DNA of 49,393 bases from positions 1-49,393 of the forward strand of contig DURE01000007.1 of assembly GCA_012837425.1 (NCBI GenBank). The letters are read 5' to 3'. Under the pieces are notes generated by a model. That model made no database searches, had not been told where the DNA came from, and was given only the letters and a program-made list of their open reading frames with translations. Made by a program: the position numbers and the translations under genes. Shown one piece after another: positions 32,487-39,684 of this stretch. The DNA is from Clostridiales bacterium (GTDB lineage: Bacteria > Bacillota > Clostridia > Oscillospirales > CAG-272). Numbering within the stretch: the stretch's first letter is position 1; each line of letters begins with the position of its first letter.

Positions 32487-34286
32487 ATGAAAAAATACTT
32501 ATTGATTCCGATTCTGATTCTGTTTATTATCCTCCCGGGCTGTGAGCTGCCCGACAATCCCGGCAAGAACACCGGCACATCGGATTTAACCGACACCTCC
32601 GGTGCCCTGACCACCCCGTCAACACAGGACGCTCTCGTCTTTTCTGACGGTGAAATACAATACAGGCTTGTCCGTCCCGATGACTGCTCCGAAGTCGAAA
32701 CCGCCCAGTACAAGGCCCTGCGCCAGGGGCTTGAAGCCCTCTCGGGCGGCTACCTCGCTATAACCACCGACGCCGAATATAAGGGGCATGAATACGACCC
32801 CTCAATACCCGAAATACTCATAGGTCAGGTATCCTACCCCGAGTGCCGCGAGCTGCTCTCGACGCTGGCATACAACGAATACGGCTTCGCGGTTGTCGGT
32901 AACAAGGTTGTTGTCACCGCCTGGTCGGTCGATGCGCTCTCCTCGGCGGTGTCAGCCTTTCTTGATTATGCTGAGAAAAATGTTGCCGGCGGCTCGCTGA
33001 CAATACCGGCCGGGTTTTGTCAGATAAAAACCAGCAAGGTTCCCAAGCTGGGCCCGCTTGAAGAGGTGCCCGTATTCCCTGGCGGGGAGCTTGAGGCTAT
33101 AACCGACTGCGCCGACGGCTTTACCCAGGTAACTATATCCAGGACCGACGAGGCAATGTTTGACGAGTACTGCACCCTGCTCGACAGCAGCGGCTACAGT
33201 CTCTACAGCGAAAATACAATGGCTGACGTCAGGTTTGTCACATACACAAAAGAGTCGAGTGCGGTCTATGCTTACTATGTTCCGCATTCAGAGTCCACAC
33301 GGATAATTGCTTTCTCGGGCGCGCTGCTGCCACCACTTGAGCGACCGGCTTATACCAAGGTCCGTGAATGCAGCGTCACGCTCTTCGGGCTTGAGGTCGG
33401 CGGGAACGCGGGCGGTCTGGGCTTTATGATGCAGCTTGAGGACGGGAGCTTTGTCATAGTCGACGGCGGGCACAACACCGCCGCCGAAGCCTCGCAGATT
33501 CACAAAAAAATGACCGAGCTTGCGCCCGACCCGTCGAATATCCTCATCCGCGCCTGGGTGATTACCCACGCGCACGGCGACCATTACGGCGCCTTCGTCA
33601 GGTTCGCCAATACATACAGCACGCTCAAAACAATAAAGATTGAGAGCTTTATCTTTAACTTCTGCGATACATACGAGCAAACCCGTTACATGAGCGACGG
33701 CACCCAGAGCTGTGCAAAGGTCCGCACCACAATAAAGACTTATTATCCCGAGGCTGATGTTTACAAATGCCTCACCGGGCAGGTATACCGCTTTCCGGGC
33801 GCCGACATGGAGATTCTCACCTGCATGTCGGACTTCATACCGAATGTTATCGGCCTAGAACTGCCCGACGCCGATCTTACCAAGGCCGACGGCAATATTC
33901 AGTCAATAGTCGTCCGCTTTATCACCACCGCCGATAAATCCCAGTCGGTGATGGTCACCGGCGATGTTTCAAAGGTCAATGTAGATGAGATGTGCGCAAG
34001 ATTCGGAGCGTACCTGAAAAGTGATATTATGACCGTCCCGCACCACGGCTGGAACGAGAACCGCTACCGCGCCCGCAACGGCACAATCCAGTTTTACACC
34101 CTGGTCGACCCCTCGGTTGTACTCTGGCCCGACGGTGTCGCCGCGCAGGCCAAAAAGCTGCGGTGGAACGGCGTCCCCGGCTCGGACTGGGAGGCGAATT
34201 ACTATCTACTCAATTCGCTGAGTGTCAAGCAGTGCATTGTCGCAGGGAGTACCACGGTTACATTGACGCTGCCGTATTACAAATAA
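32487..34286 (+). CDS. metallo-beta-lactamase-fold lipoprotein
   Basis: 599 residues with a lipoprotein signal (MKKYLLIPILILFIILPGC, lipobox LPGC, Cys19) and a Thr/Ser-rich linker. Residues about 50-290 form a domain of unknown kind (EIQYRLVRPDDCSEVE, IPEILIGQVSYPEC). A ComEC-like metallo-beta-lactamase domain follows: SFVIVDGGHNT, the metal motif ITHAHGDHYGAF (HxHxDH, about 358-369), MVTGDVSKVN (Asp ligand) and MTVPHHGWNEN (His ligand). All main metal ligands are kept, so hydrolase activity outside the membrane is likely. The substrate is unknown; the ComEC kinship suggests a phosphodiester. It is a single gene with its own promoter and terminator. Confidence 0.85.
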   Translation: MKKYLLIPILILFIILPGCELPDNPGKNTGTSDLTDTSGALTTPSTQDALVFSDGEIQYRLVRPDDCSEVETAQYKALRQGLEALSGGYLAITTDAEYKGHEYDPSIPEILIGQVSYPECRELLSTLAYNEYGFAVVGNKVVVTAWSVDALSSAVSAFLDYAEKNVAGGSLTIPAGFCQIKTSKVPKLGPLEEVPVFPGGELEAITDCADGFTQVTISRTDEAMFDEYCTLLDSSGYSLYSENTMADVRFVTYTKESSAVYAYYVPHSESTRIIAFSGALLPPLERPAYTKVRECSVTLFGLEVGGNAGGLGFMMQLEDGSFVIVDGGHNTAAEASQIHKKMTELAPDPSNILIRAWVITHAHGDHYGAFVRFANTYSTLKTIKIESFIFNFCDTYEQTRYMSDGTQSCAKVRTTIKTYYPEADVYKCLTGQVYRFPGADMEILTCMSDFIPNVIGLELPDADLTKADGNIQSIVVRFITTADKSQSVMVTGDVSKVNVDEMCARFGAYLKSDIMTVPHHGWNENRYRARNGTIQFYTLVDPSVVLWPDGVAAQAKKLRWNGVPGSDWEANYYLLNSLSVKQCIVAGSTTVTLTLPYYK

Positions 34287-34292
34287 TTTACC

Positions 34293-34321
34293 GCCGGGGG
34301 AGCTTTAAAAGTTCTCCCGGC
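34293..34321 (+). terminator. rho-independent terminator
   Basis: GCCGGGGGAG pairs imperfectly with TTCTCCCGGC (34293-34321) and is followed by TTCTTCTT. It ends the MBL lipoprotein transcript. Confidence 0.75.
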
Positions 34322-34404
34322 TTCTTCTTAAAAAATTGCAGGGTGCGCCGCTGCGGCGCGCCTTGCCCCGCGTCCCTCGTGTAAAAAATAATTAAATAAC
34401 CCTA

Positions 34405-34433
34405 TTGACAACTATCGGTGCTTGTGGTATGAT
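34405..34433 (+). promoter_or_regulatory. sigma-A promoter of the SPFH-RHH-ABC operon
   Basis: TTGACA (34405-34410), 17-base spacer, TATGAT (34428-34433). The start site is expected at about 34440, inside the first operator copy. Confidence 0.86.
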
Positions 34434-34435
34434 TA

Positions 34436-34454
34436 TGATATCACAATGATATCA
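34436..34454. promoter_or_regulatory. tandem TGATATCA operator
   Basis: Two identical 8-base palindromes TGATATCA at 34436-34443 and 34447-34454, centres 11 bases apart (about one helical turn), covering the transcript start. Spaced short palindromes on one DNA face are the usual targets of ribbon-helix-helix repressors (MetJ, Arc), and such a protein is encoded in this operon at 35478. Confidence 0.7.
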
Positions 34455-34473
34455 TTTTAATCAGGAGGTTTTT

Positions 34474-35469
34474 ATGGAAACAAAGAAACTGCAGCTTGAG
34501 GAGAAGCGGCCGAGGGCGCTGCCCGGCATGCCGATGATGATCCTCTTTATTCTGCTCTACCTCGCGGGTATCGCGGCCGTCGTTTACGGCGGCATTATGA
34601 TGGATGACAACGCGGCTTCTGTCACCGGAATAATAATCTTCGTTGCGGGCATGGTATATCTGTTTCTGGGCTGGATTCCCTTCATGGGACTCAAAATCCT
34701 AAAGCCCCAGGAGGCGATGGTGCTCACCCTTTTCGGGCGCTATATCGGCACCCTGCGCGAAGCGGGCTTTTACTATGTCAACCCCTTTGTATCCTCGGTA
34801 GCCCCGCCCGACGTCGATGTTTCAAGCGGAGTTATTGTAGCAAAACCCACAGCCATGAAGGTAAGTCAGTATCCGGTCAACCGCAAAATATCGCTCAAGG
34901 CGATAACTCTGAACAACGCCGCGCAGAAAATCAACGACCTGCTCGGCAACCCGGTTGAAATCAGCATTGTCGTCATCTGGCGGGTGGTCAACACCGTCAA
35001 GGCGGTCTTCAATGTCGACAACTACAAAGAGTACCTGTCGATTCAGGCCGACGCCGCGCTGCGCAACATAGTCCGCATGTATCCCTATGACGTGTCGTCC
35101 GAGGGCGACGAAAAATCGCTGCGTGGCTCAAGCCGGGAGGTATCCGACCGGATACGCGACGAGCTTCAGCAGAAGGTCGAAATTGCAGGCATTGAGATTG
35201 TTGAAACCCGGATTACCTATCTCGCCTACGCTCCCGAAATCGCCGCCGCGATGCTCCAGCGGCAGCAGGCGACAGCAATAATTGACGCGCGGAAAATGAT
35301 AGTCGACGGAGCGGTTGGGATGGTCGAGATGGCGCTTGCAAAGCTCAGCGAAAACAACATAGTAGTCCTTGACGACGAAAGAAAGGCGGCAATGGTCAGC
35401 AACCTTCTGGTTGTACTCTGCGGCAATCGTGACGCCCAGCCGGTTGTCAACAGCGGCTCGATATATTAA
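34474..35469 (+). CDS. SPFH domain (band 7/stomatin-like) membrane protein
   Basis: 331 residues. Two N-terminal membrane segments (about 20-42, [20 protein letters not shown], and 50-68, [16 protein letters not shown]) precede the SPFH domain. It shows [67 protein letters not shown] and the coiled-coil region [14 protein letters not shown]. Such proteins oligomerise in membrane microdomains. AGGAGG lies 7 bases before the ATG. It is the first gene of an operon with a ribbon-helix-helix protein 8 bases downstream, then an ABC transporter. The SPFH plus Arc-like pair is a recurring arrangement in Clostridia and Bacteroidota. Confidence 0.9.
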   Translation: METKKLQLEEKRPRALPGMPMMILFILLYLAGIAAVVYGGIMMDDNAASVTGIIIFVAGMVYLFLGWIPFMGLKILKPQEAMVLTLFGRYIGTLREAGFYYVNPFVSSVAPPDVDVSSGVIVAKPTAMKVSQYPVNRKISLKAITLNNAAQKINDLLGNPVEISIVVIWRVVNTVKAVFNVDNYKEYLSIQADAALRNIVRMYPYDVSSEGDEKSLRGSSREVSDRIRDELQQKVEIAGIEIVETRITYLAYAPEIAAAMLQRQQATAIIDARKMIVDGAVGMVEMALAKLSENNIVVLDDERKAAMVSNLLVVLCGNRDAQPVVNSGSIY

Positions 35470-35477
35470 ACCGGCAG

Positions 35478-35702
35478 ATGATGACAATGGCTGATACATT
35501 AAAAAGAAGAAATGCCGAGACCGAAAAAAAGCAGATACCCCTGCGCCTTTCGCCTTCGTTGGTAAGCGAGCTGAGCGCCTGGGCTGCGGATGAGTTCCGC
35601 TCGCTGAACGGGCAGATTGAATATCTGCTCACCGAATGCGTCAAACAAAAACGACGGCGTCGCGACAACGGCAAAAAACCCGACGGCCTGCCTGGAGAAT
35701 AA
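35478..35702 (+). CDS. Arc-like ribbon-helix-helix protein
   Basis: 74 residues. The core [20 protein letters not shown] then [18 protein letters not shown] is a ribbon-helix-helix fold: a beta strand with alternating QIPLRL for DNA contact, then two helices with the conserved S-x-N-x-x-I-E. The C terminus is basic and disordered ([15 protein letters not shown]). The start is uncertain between ATGs at 35478, 35481 and 35487; the core begins later, so all give the same domain. It sits 8 bases after the SPFH gene and 18 bases before the ABC ATPase start. It is probably the operon's own repressor at the tandem TGATATCA sites. Confidence 0.88.
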   Translation: MMTMADTLKRRNAETEKKQIPLRLSPSLVSELSAWAADEFRSLNGQIEYLLTECVKQKRRRRDNGKKPDGLPGE

Positions 35703-35720
35703 TATAAAATGGAGAACAGC

Positions 35721-36641
35721 ATGGAAGAAATCCTGATAACCCACGGTCTCACCAAAAAATATCGCGCTGTCACCGCCCTTGACAATGTGAACCTGACGGT
35801 TTGCCGCGGCGACATATATGGTTTTGTCGGCGCCAACGGCGCCGGCAAAACCACGCTTATCCGCCTTGTTTGCGGGCTGGCATATCCGACCTCGGGCTCA
35901 TTTGAGCTTTTTGGCTCGCCCGACGGCTCGCCCGAAATCTCGGCGGCGCGGCGGCGCACCTCGGTAATAGTCGAGGCTCCGGCTTTATATAAGAATATGA
36001 CCGCCCGGGAAAACCTCTACATGCAATGCCGCATTCTCGGCACTGATACCCGCCGGGTCGACGAGTATCTGGAAATTGTCGGCCTGTCAAAGGTCGCCGC
36101 AACAAGCCACCGTGCCGGAAACTTTTCTCAGGGAATGCACCAGCGGCTCGGTATTGCCATGGCGCTCTGCGGCGACCCGGAATTTATGATTCTGGACGAG
36201 CCGCTAAACGGCCTTGACCCACAGGGAATTTTTGACGTAAGAAACCTTATTCTGAAGCTAAACCGGGAATCGGGGATAACCTTCCTGGTCTCAAGCCATA
36301 TTCTGAGCGAGCTGTCGCTCGTGGCCAACAAATACGGCTTCATCTCGGATGGGAAGCTGGTCAAGGAGATAACCGCCGACGAGCTGCACCGGCAATGCCG
36401 CAGGAGCATCGACATAGACCTGCATGACCCGGCAGCGGCCGGCGAATATCTCGCCGAACAGCTTGGCATCAAGGACTACACGCATGAGAACGGCACGCTG
36501 CGCATTTTTGACGATGTCGGTATCGGCCGGCTTGTCGCCGCGCTTGAAGCCGGCGGGTTCCCTGTGCTGAATATTATGAGCCGCGAGGAAAGTCTTGAGG
36601 ACTACTATCTTAAAGTTACGGGAGGCAGAACCGATGTCTGA
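35721..36641 (+). CDS. ABC transporter ATP-binding protein (BcrA/LolD-like export type)
   Basis: 306 residues. Walker A GANGAGKTTLIR (about 36-47), signature NFSQGMHQRLGIAMAL (about 134-149), Walker B FMILDEPLNGLDPQG, switch His in FLVSSHILSEL. The C-terminal extension of about 80 residues is typical of ABC-2 exporters for bacitracin, lantibiotics or similar. I chose the ATG at 35721 because GGAG is 6 bases upstream; an ATG at 35709 would add four residues. It overlaps the permease gene by 8 bases and forms one transporter with it. Confidence 0.92.
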   Translation: MEEILITHGLTKKYRAVTALDNVNLTVCRGDIYGFVGANGAGKTTLIRLVCGLAYPTSGSFELFGSPDGSPEISAARRRTSVIVEAPALYKNMTARENLYMQCRILGTDTRRVDEYLEIVGLSKVAATSHRAGNFSQGMHQRLGIAMALCGDPEFMILDEPLNGLDPQGIFDVRNLILKLNRESGITFLVSSHILSELSLVANKYGFISDGKLVKEITADELHRQCRRSIDIDLHDPAAAGEYLAEQLGIKDYTHENGTLRIFDDVGIGRLVAALEAGGFPVLNIMSREESLEDYYLKVTGGRTDV

Positions 36642-37434
36642 TTTGCTCAGAGCCGATTACTACCGGATAAAAAAGGATGTTATCCTTGTCATTTCGCTGA
36701 TTATAATCGCTTTTTTCGCCCTTTCTACCCCGGCGTTGTCTCTACTGCTCAAAAAGCTCTTAATAGACAGTATCGGCGAGCTTGACGGGATGAACCTTGG
36801 AATTTCATTCACCGGGAAATATGTCTTTGTGTCCTCCCTGTCGGTCTCAAACAATGTCGGCTTGATTCTGCCGGTGCTAATCGGCATTATTGTCTGCCGC
36901 GATTTTTCGTCCGGTACTGTCAGGAACAAAATTATCGCAGGCCACAGCAGGCTGCGCATTTACCTGAGTTCGCTCGTAACGGCGGCAAGTGTCGGCGCAG
37001 CTCTCTTTCTGATATATTCGCTGCTCATGCTCTCTTTCGGGAGCCTTTTGCTGGGCTACGGAAGCGCTTTCACTCTCAGCGAGTTTGTCTATGTTCTGAA
37101 AGTGTTGCTCATGGGGACACTGATGTACTCGGCACTCATGGCCTTTGCGGTCTTTTTTGCGGCAACCACGCGGCGTGTAGGCCTGACAATTGTACTGCAG
37201 ATAGCCATAGCAATGATTGTTTCCATACTCGGTACACTTCCAATGATGCTGCCCGACTGCCCTGAATGGCTCGAGTGGCTCAGCCGGCTCAACCCCTCCT
37301 ACCAGCTACTGCTTGCAACCTCAGACAAATTTTCAACCGACCTGTTTGTAACCTCGCTTCTCAGCTCGGTTGCGTATATTTCCATATCCGCCGCAGCCGG
37401 CTCGCTTATCTTCCGCCGGGCTGAACTTAAATGA
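36634..37434 (+). CDS. ABC-2 type permease
   Basis: 266 residues from the ATG at 36634 (MSDLLRADYYRIKKDV), with GGGAGG about 8 bases upstream. Six membrane segments: VILVISLIIIAFFALSTPAL, VGLILPVLIGIIVCRDF, SLVTAASVGAALFLIYSLLM, TLMYSALMAFAVFFAATTR, GLTIVLQIAIAMIVSILGTL, and a last one near the end. It carries the FSSGTVRNKIIAGHSR loop common to ABC-2 subunits such as BcrB or lantibiotic-immunity permeases. The substrate is unknown. Context with an SPFH protein and a repressor suggests an envelope-stress or self-protection exporter, which is inference. Confidence 0.9.
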   Translation: MSDLLRADYYRIKKDVILVISLIIIAFFALSTPALSLLLKKLLIDSIGELDGMNLGISFTGKYVFVSSLSVSNNVGLILPVLIGIIVCRDFSSGTVRNKIIAGHSRLRIYLSSLVTAASVGAALFLIYSLLMLSFGSLLLGYGSAFTLSEFVYVLKVLLMGTLMYSALMAFAVFFAATTRRVGLTIVLQIAIAMIVSILGTLPMMLPDCPEWLEWLSRLNPSYQLLLATSDKFSTDLFVTSLLSSVAYISISAAAGSLIFRRAELK

Positions 37435-37499
37435 ATTTGCGGGACTCCGCCCCGCACCCCGCAAATTCCCCCATTGCCGCCGTATCCCGGCCTTAAGGC

Positions 37500-37535
37500 A
37501 AGACCGTCGGGTCATGAGGACCCGGCGGTCTTTTG
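37500..37535 (+). terminator. terminator of the SPFH-RHH-ABC operon
   Basis: AAGACCGTCGGGTC pairs with GACCCGGCGGTCTT, followed by TTGTATT. It lies between the convergent ABC permease and recX genes. Confidence 0.85.
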
Positions 37536-37578
37536 TATTACAATTTTCGGCAATCCAGCTTATAACGCTTGATTTGTT

Positions 37579-38235
37579 CTATTCCGTGACATGCTCGCAC
37601 GCCAGTATCCGCAGCGCTTCCTTAATTTCCGAATAGGTATAACCATACCTGAGCATCGCTGCAAAAATCCGCTCAAGCGCCGGCTTTTCGGTCGGTACCT
37701 TCTCGCCGCACCTCTTTTTTATTATATCAGCGCAGCGCCGGCAATAATCAATTTCCTCAAGCATAACTTTTACACCCGCAATTGCCTCGTCGCCATAGCC
37801 CTTCTCATGCAGCATGGCAATAATGCGGCGGCTGCCGTAGCCTTTTCTCAGGCCGGCCCCGGCTATCGCCTCGGCGTCGGCAGACTCGTTGATATAGCCG
37901 CGGCGGTAAAGGTATTCAGCGGCGCGCCCGGCGGTGTCTGCCTCAATCCCGCGGCGCAGCAACTTCCGCTCAAGCGCGCGCTTTGAGTTCGGGCCGTATG
38001 AAAGCAGGCCGAGACCCTTTTTCACGGCGTCAAAAAGCGCCGCCGACTCTTCAAGCGCATCGTATTCAACCGGGGATATTTCCCCGCCCTGCCGAAGTTG
38101 CAGGTCATTCCAGTCTGATTGTAAAACTACAAATCGCTTTTTTTCGCTGTGAACCCCGTCGCAAAGCAAAAGTTCCACAGCCACACCGCCGTCTCCGAGC
38201 GGGGCGGTGCGCTCAATAATTATCTGGGGCATCAT
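37579..38235 (-). CDS. recX: RecX regulatory protein
   Basis: 218 residues. RecX modulates RecA filaments. Three-helix repeats typical of the family are seen: ALFDAVKKGLGLLSYGPNSK then ALERKLLRRGIEADTAGRAA, YLYRRGYINESADAEAIAGA, GLRKGYGSRRIIAMLHEKGY, and a last repeat AMLRYGYTYSEIKEAL. The start lies 4 bases after the recA stop, so it is co-transcribed and probably translationally coupled, the usual recA-recX arrangement. Confidence 0.93.
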   Translation of the reverse strand: MMPQIIIERTAPLGDGGVAVELLLCDGVHSEKKRFVVLQSDWNDLQLRQGGEISPVEYDALEESAALFDAVKKGLGLLSYGPNSKRALERKLLRRGIEADTAGRAAEYLYRRGYINESADAEAIAGAGLRKGYGSRRIIAMLHEKGYGDEAIAGVKVMLEEIDYCRRCADIIKKRCGEKVPTEKPALERIFAAMLRYGYTYSEIKEALRILACEHVTE

Positions 38236-38239
38236 CTGT

Positions 38240-39364
38240 TCACTCGTCGTTTTGCATCAGGCTGATATCAAATTCGTCCTCTTTTTCGACCACCTCAAAC
38301 TCGTCGAGCTCAAATTCATCCTCCATTGTCTTTGCCCGGTCGCACATGGCACGGATTTTCTCCTCAAGCTCGGCCATAAGCTCGGGGTTTTCTTCTATAT
38401 ATACTCTGACATTGTCCTTGCCCTGACCTAACCGCTCGCCCTCATATGAGAACCATGTGCCGCTCTTTTTGATGATGTCGAATTTTACGGCGTAATCAAG
38501 AATCTCCCCGGCACGCGATATTCCTTTGCCGTAAAGAATGTCAAATTCGGCGATGCGAAAGGGCGGCGCAACCTTGTTTTTCACTATTTTGCACCTGACG
38601 CGGTTGCCGTATATATCGGTTCCGCGCTTGAGCTGTTCGGTTTTGCGGACATCTATTCTTACCGATGCATAAAACTTCAGAGCCCGACCGCCGGTGGTGG
38701 TCTCGGAACTTCCGTAAACAACCCCTACCTTGTCGCGGAGCTGATTAATAAAAATCACAACGCAGTTGCTCTTTGAAATGACGGCCGATAACTTTCGCAA
38801 CGCCTGCGACATCAGCCTGGCCTGCACGCCTACCGACGAGGCGCCCATTTCTCCCTCGATTTCCTGACGCGGGACCAGTGCCGCTACAGAGTCTATTACT
38901 ATTATGTCCACTGCACCCGAACGCACAAGTGCCTCGGTGATTTCAAGCGCGTCGTCGCCGCAGTCGGGCTGCGAGACGAGCAGGTTGTTTATGTCCACCC
39001 CCAGCGCCTTGGCGTAAACCGGGTCGAGCGCATGCTCGGCGTCAATAAAGGCGGCCTCTCCCCCTTCTTTCTGCACCTCGGCAATAACGTGAAGCGCCAC
39101 CGTGGTTTTGCCCGAGGACTCGGGCCCGTAAATCTCGGTTATCCGCCCGCGGGGTAGCCCGCCGATTCCGAGCGCAAAGTCAAGGGCAATAGACCCGGTA
39201 CGCACGGCCTGAACCTCCATGCGGGCATTCTCGCCGAGCTTCATTATGGTCCCCCTGCCGTAATCCTTTTCAAGCTGGGCAATGGCGGTGTCAAGCGCCT
39301 TGCGCTTTTCTTCCCTATTAGCGCCGGGATTCGGCATCACCAGCTTTTTCTTGGCCTGCTTCAT
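38240..39364 (-). CDS. recA: recombinase RecA
   Basis: Central strand-exchange ATPase and SOS co-protease. 374 residues. Walker [19 protein letters not shown] (about 74-91), [19 protein letters not shown], Walker [16 protein letters not shown], loop regions [19 protein letters not shown] and [20 protein letters not shown], and [16 protein letters not shown]. The C-terminal tail is acidic ([19 protein letters not shown]), as in other RecA proteins where it restrains DNA binding. GGGGAG lies about 7 bases before the start. Its own promoter is upstream. No LexA-type box is evident there. recX follows. Confidence 0.98.
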   Translation of the reverse strand: MKQAKKKLVMPNPGANREEKRKALDTAIAQLEKDYGRGTIMKLGENARMEVQAVRTGSIALDFALGIGGLPRGRITEIYGPESSGKTTVALHVIAEVQKEGGEAAFIDAEHALDPVYAKALGVDINNLLVSQPDCGDDALEITEALVRSGAVDIIVIDSVAALVPRQEIEGEMGASSVGVQARLMSQALRKLSAVISKSNCVVIFINQLRDKVGVVYGSSETTTGGRALKFYASVRIDVRKTEQLKRGTDIYGNRVRCKIVKNKVAPPFRIAEFDILYGKGISRAGEILDYAVKFDIIKKSGTWFSYEGERLGQGKDNVRVYIEENPELMAELEEKIRAMCDRAKTMEDEFELDEFEVVEKEDEFDISLMQNDE

Positions 39365-39399
39365 TTGTCGGCTCCCCTGCCTTCCTGTCGTTTTATTAA

Positions 39400-39428
39400 A
39401 TTATACAGTAACCCTTCGGTCTTGTCAA
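39400..39428 (-). promoter_or_regulatory. consensus sigma-A promoter of recA-recX
   Basis: On the minus strand TTGACA (39428-39423), 17-base spacer, TATAAT (39405-39400). Confidence 0.88.
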
Positions 39429-39644
39429 TAGGTTTTGCAAAATTATTTTTCCATTTGAGGAATTATATCTGTGCTCTGCCCGAGGTTATTTTCAATGTTA
39501 TGTATTGATGCTTCCAATTTTGAAATTATTAATGCTCAGGGCCACCGGCTGACTTTGGGATGCTGCGGGCGGATATATCTGCCCCAACCGAGCTTCAGAC
39601 TTTAGGGCCCCTTGAGTGGGGAGCGAGGCAGCGTACCGCATAAC

Positions 39645-39681
39645 AAGGCTGCCGCAAATCCACCTGACTTGCGGCAGCCTT
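39645..39681 (-). terminator. terminator-like hairpin of ftsK
   Basis: AAGGCTGCCGCAA (39645-39657) and TTGCGGCAGCCTT (39669-39681) form a perfect 13-bp stem 3 bases after the ftsK stop. The minus-strand tail is GTTATG, so the U-tract is poor. The rest of the gap to the recA promoter (39429-39640) shows no gene. Confidence 0.75.
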
Positions 39682-39684
39682 CTC

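Noticed and set aside
34297-34400. G+C-rich hairpins as a non-coding RNA gene
   Set aside because: No promoter and no known RNA signature; better explained as terminator and repeat sequence.
39365-39440. SOS box at recA
   Set aside because: Neither a Gram-positive CGAAC-N4-GTTCG site nor a CTG-N10-CAG site is present around the promoter; CGAAGGGTTAC is too far from consensus.
39429-39644. Minus-strand 66-residue frame and other short frames between ftsK and recA
   Set aside because: Overlaps the ftsK terminator, has no binding site and an atypical composition; the gap shows no supportable gene.
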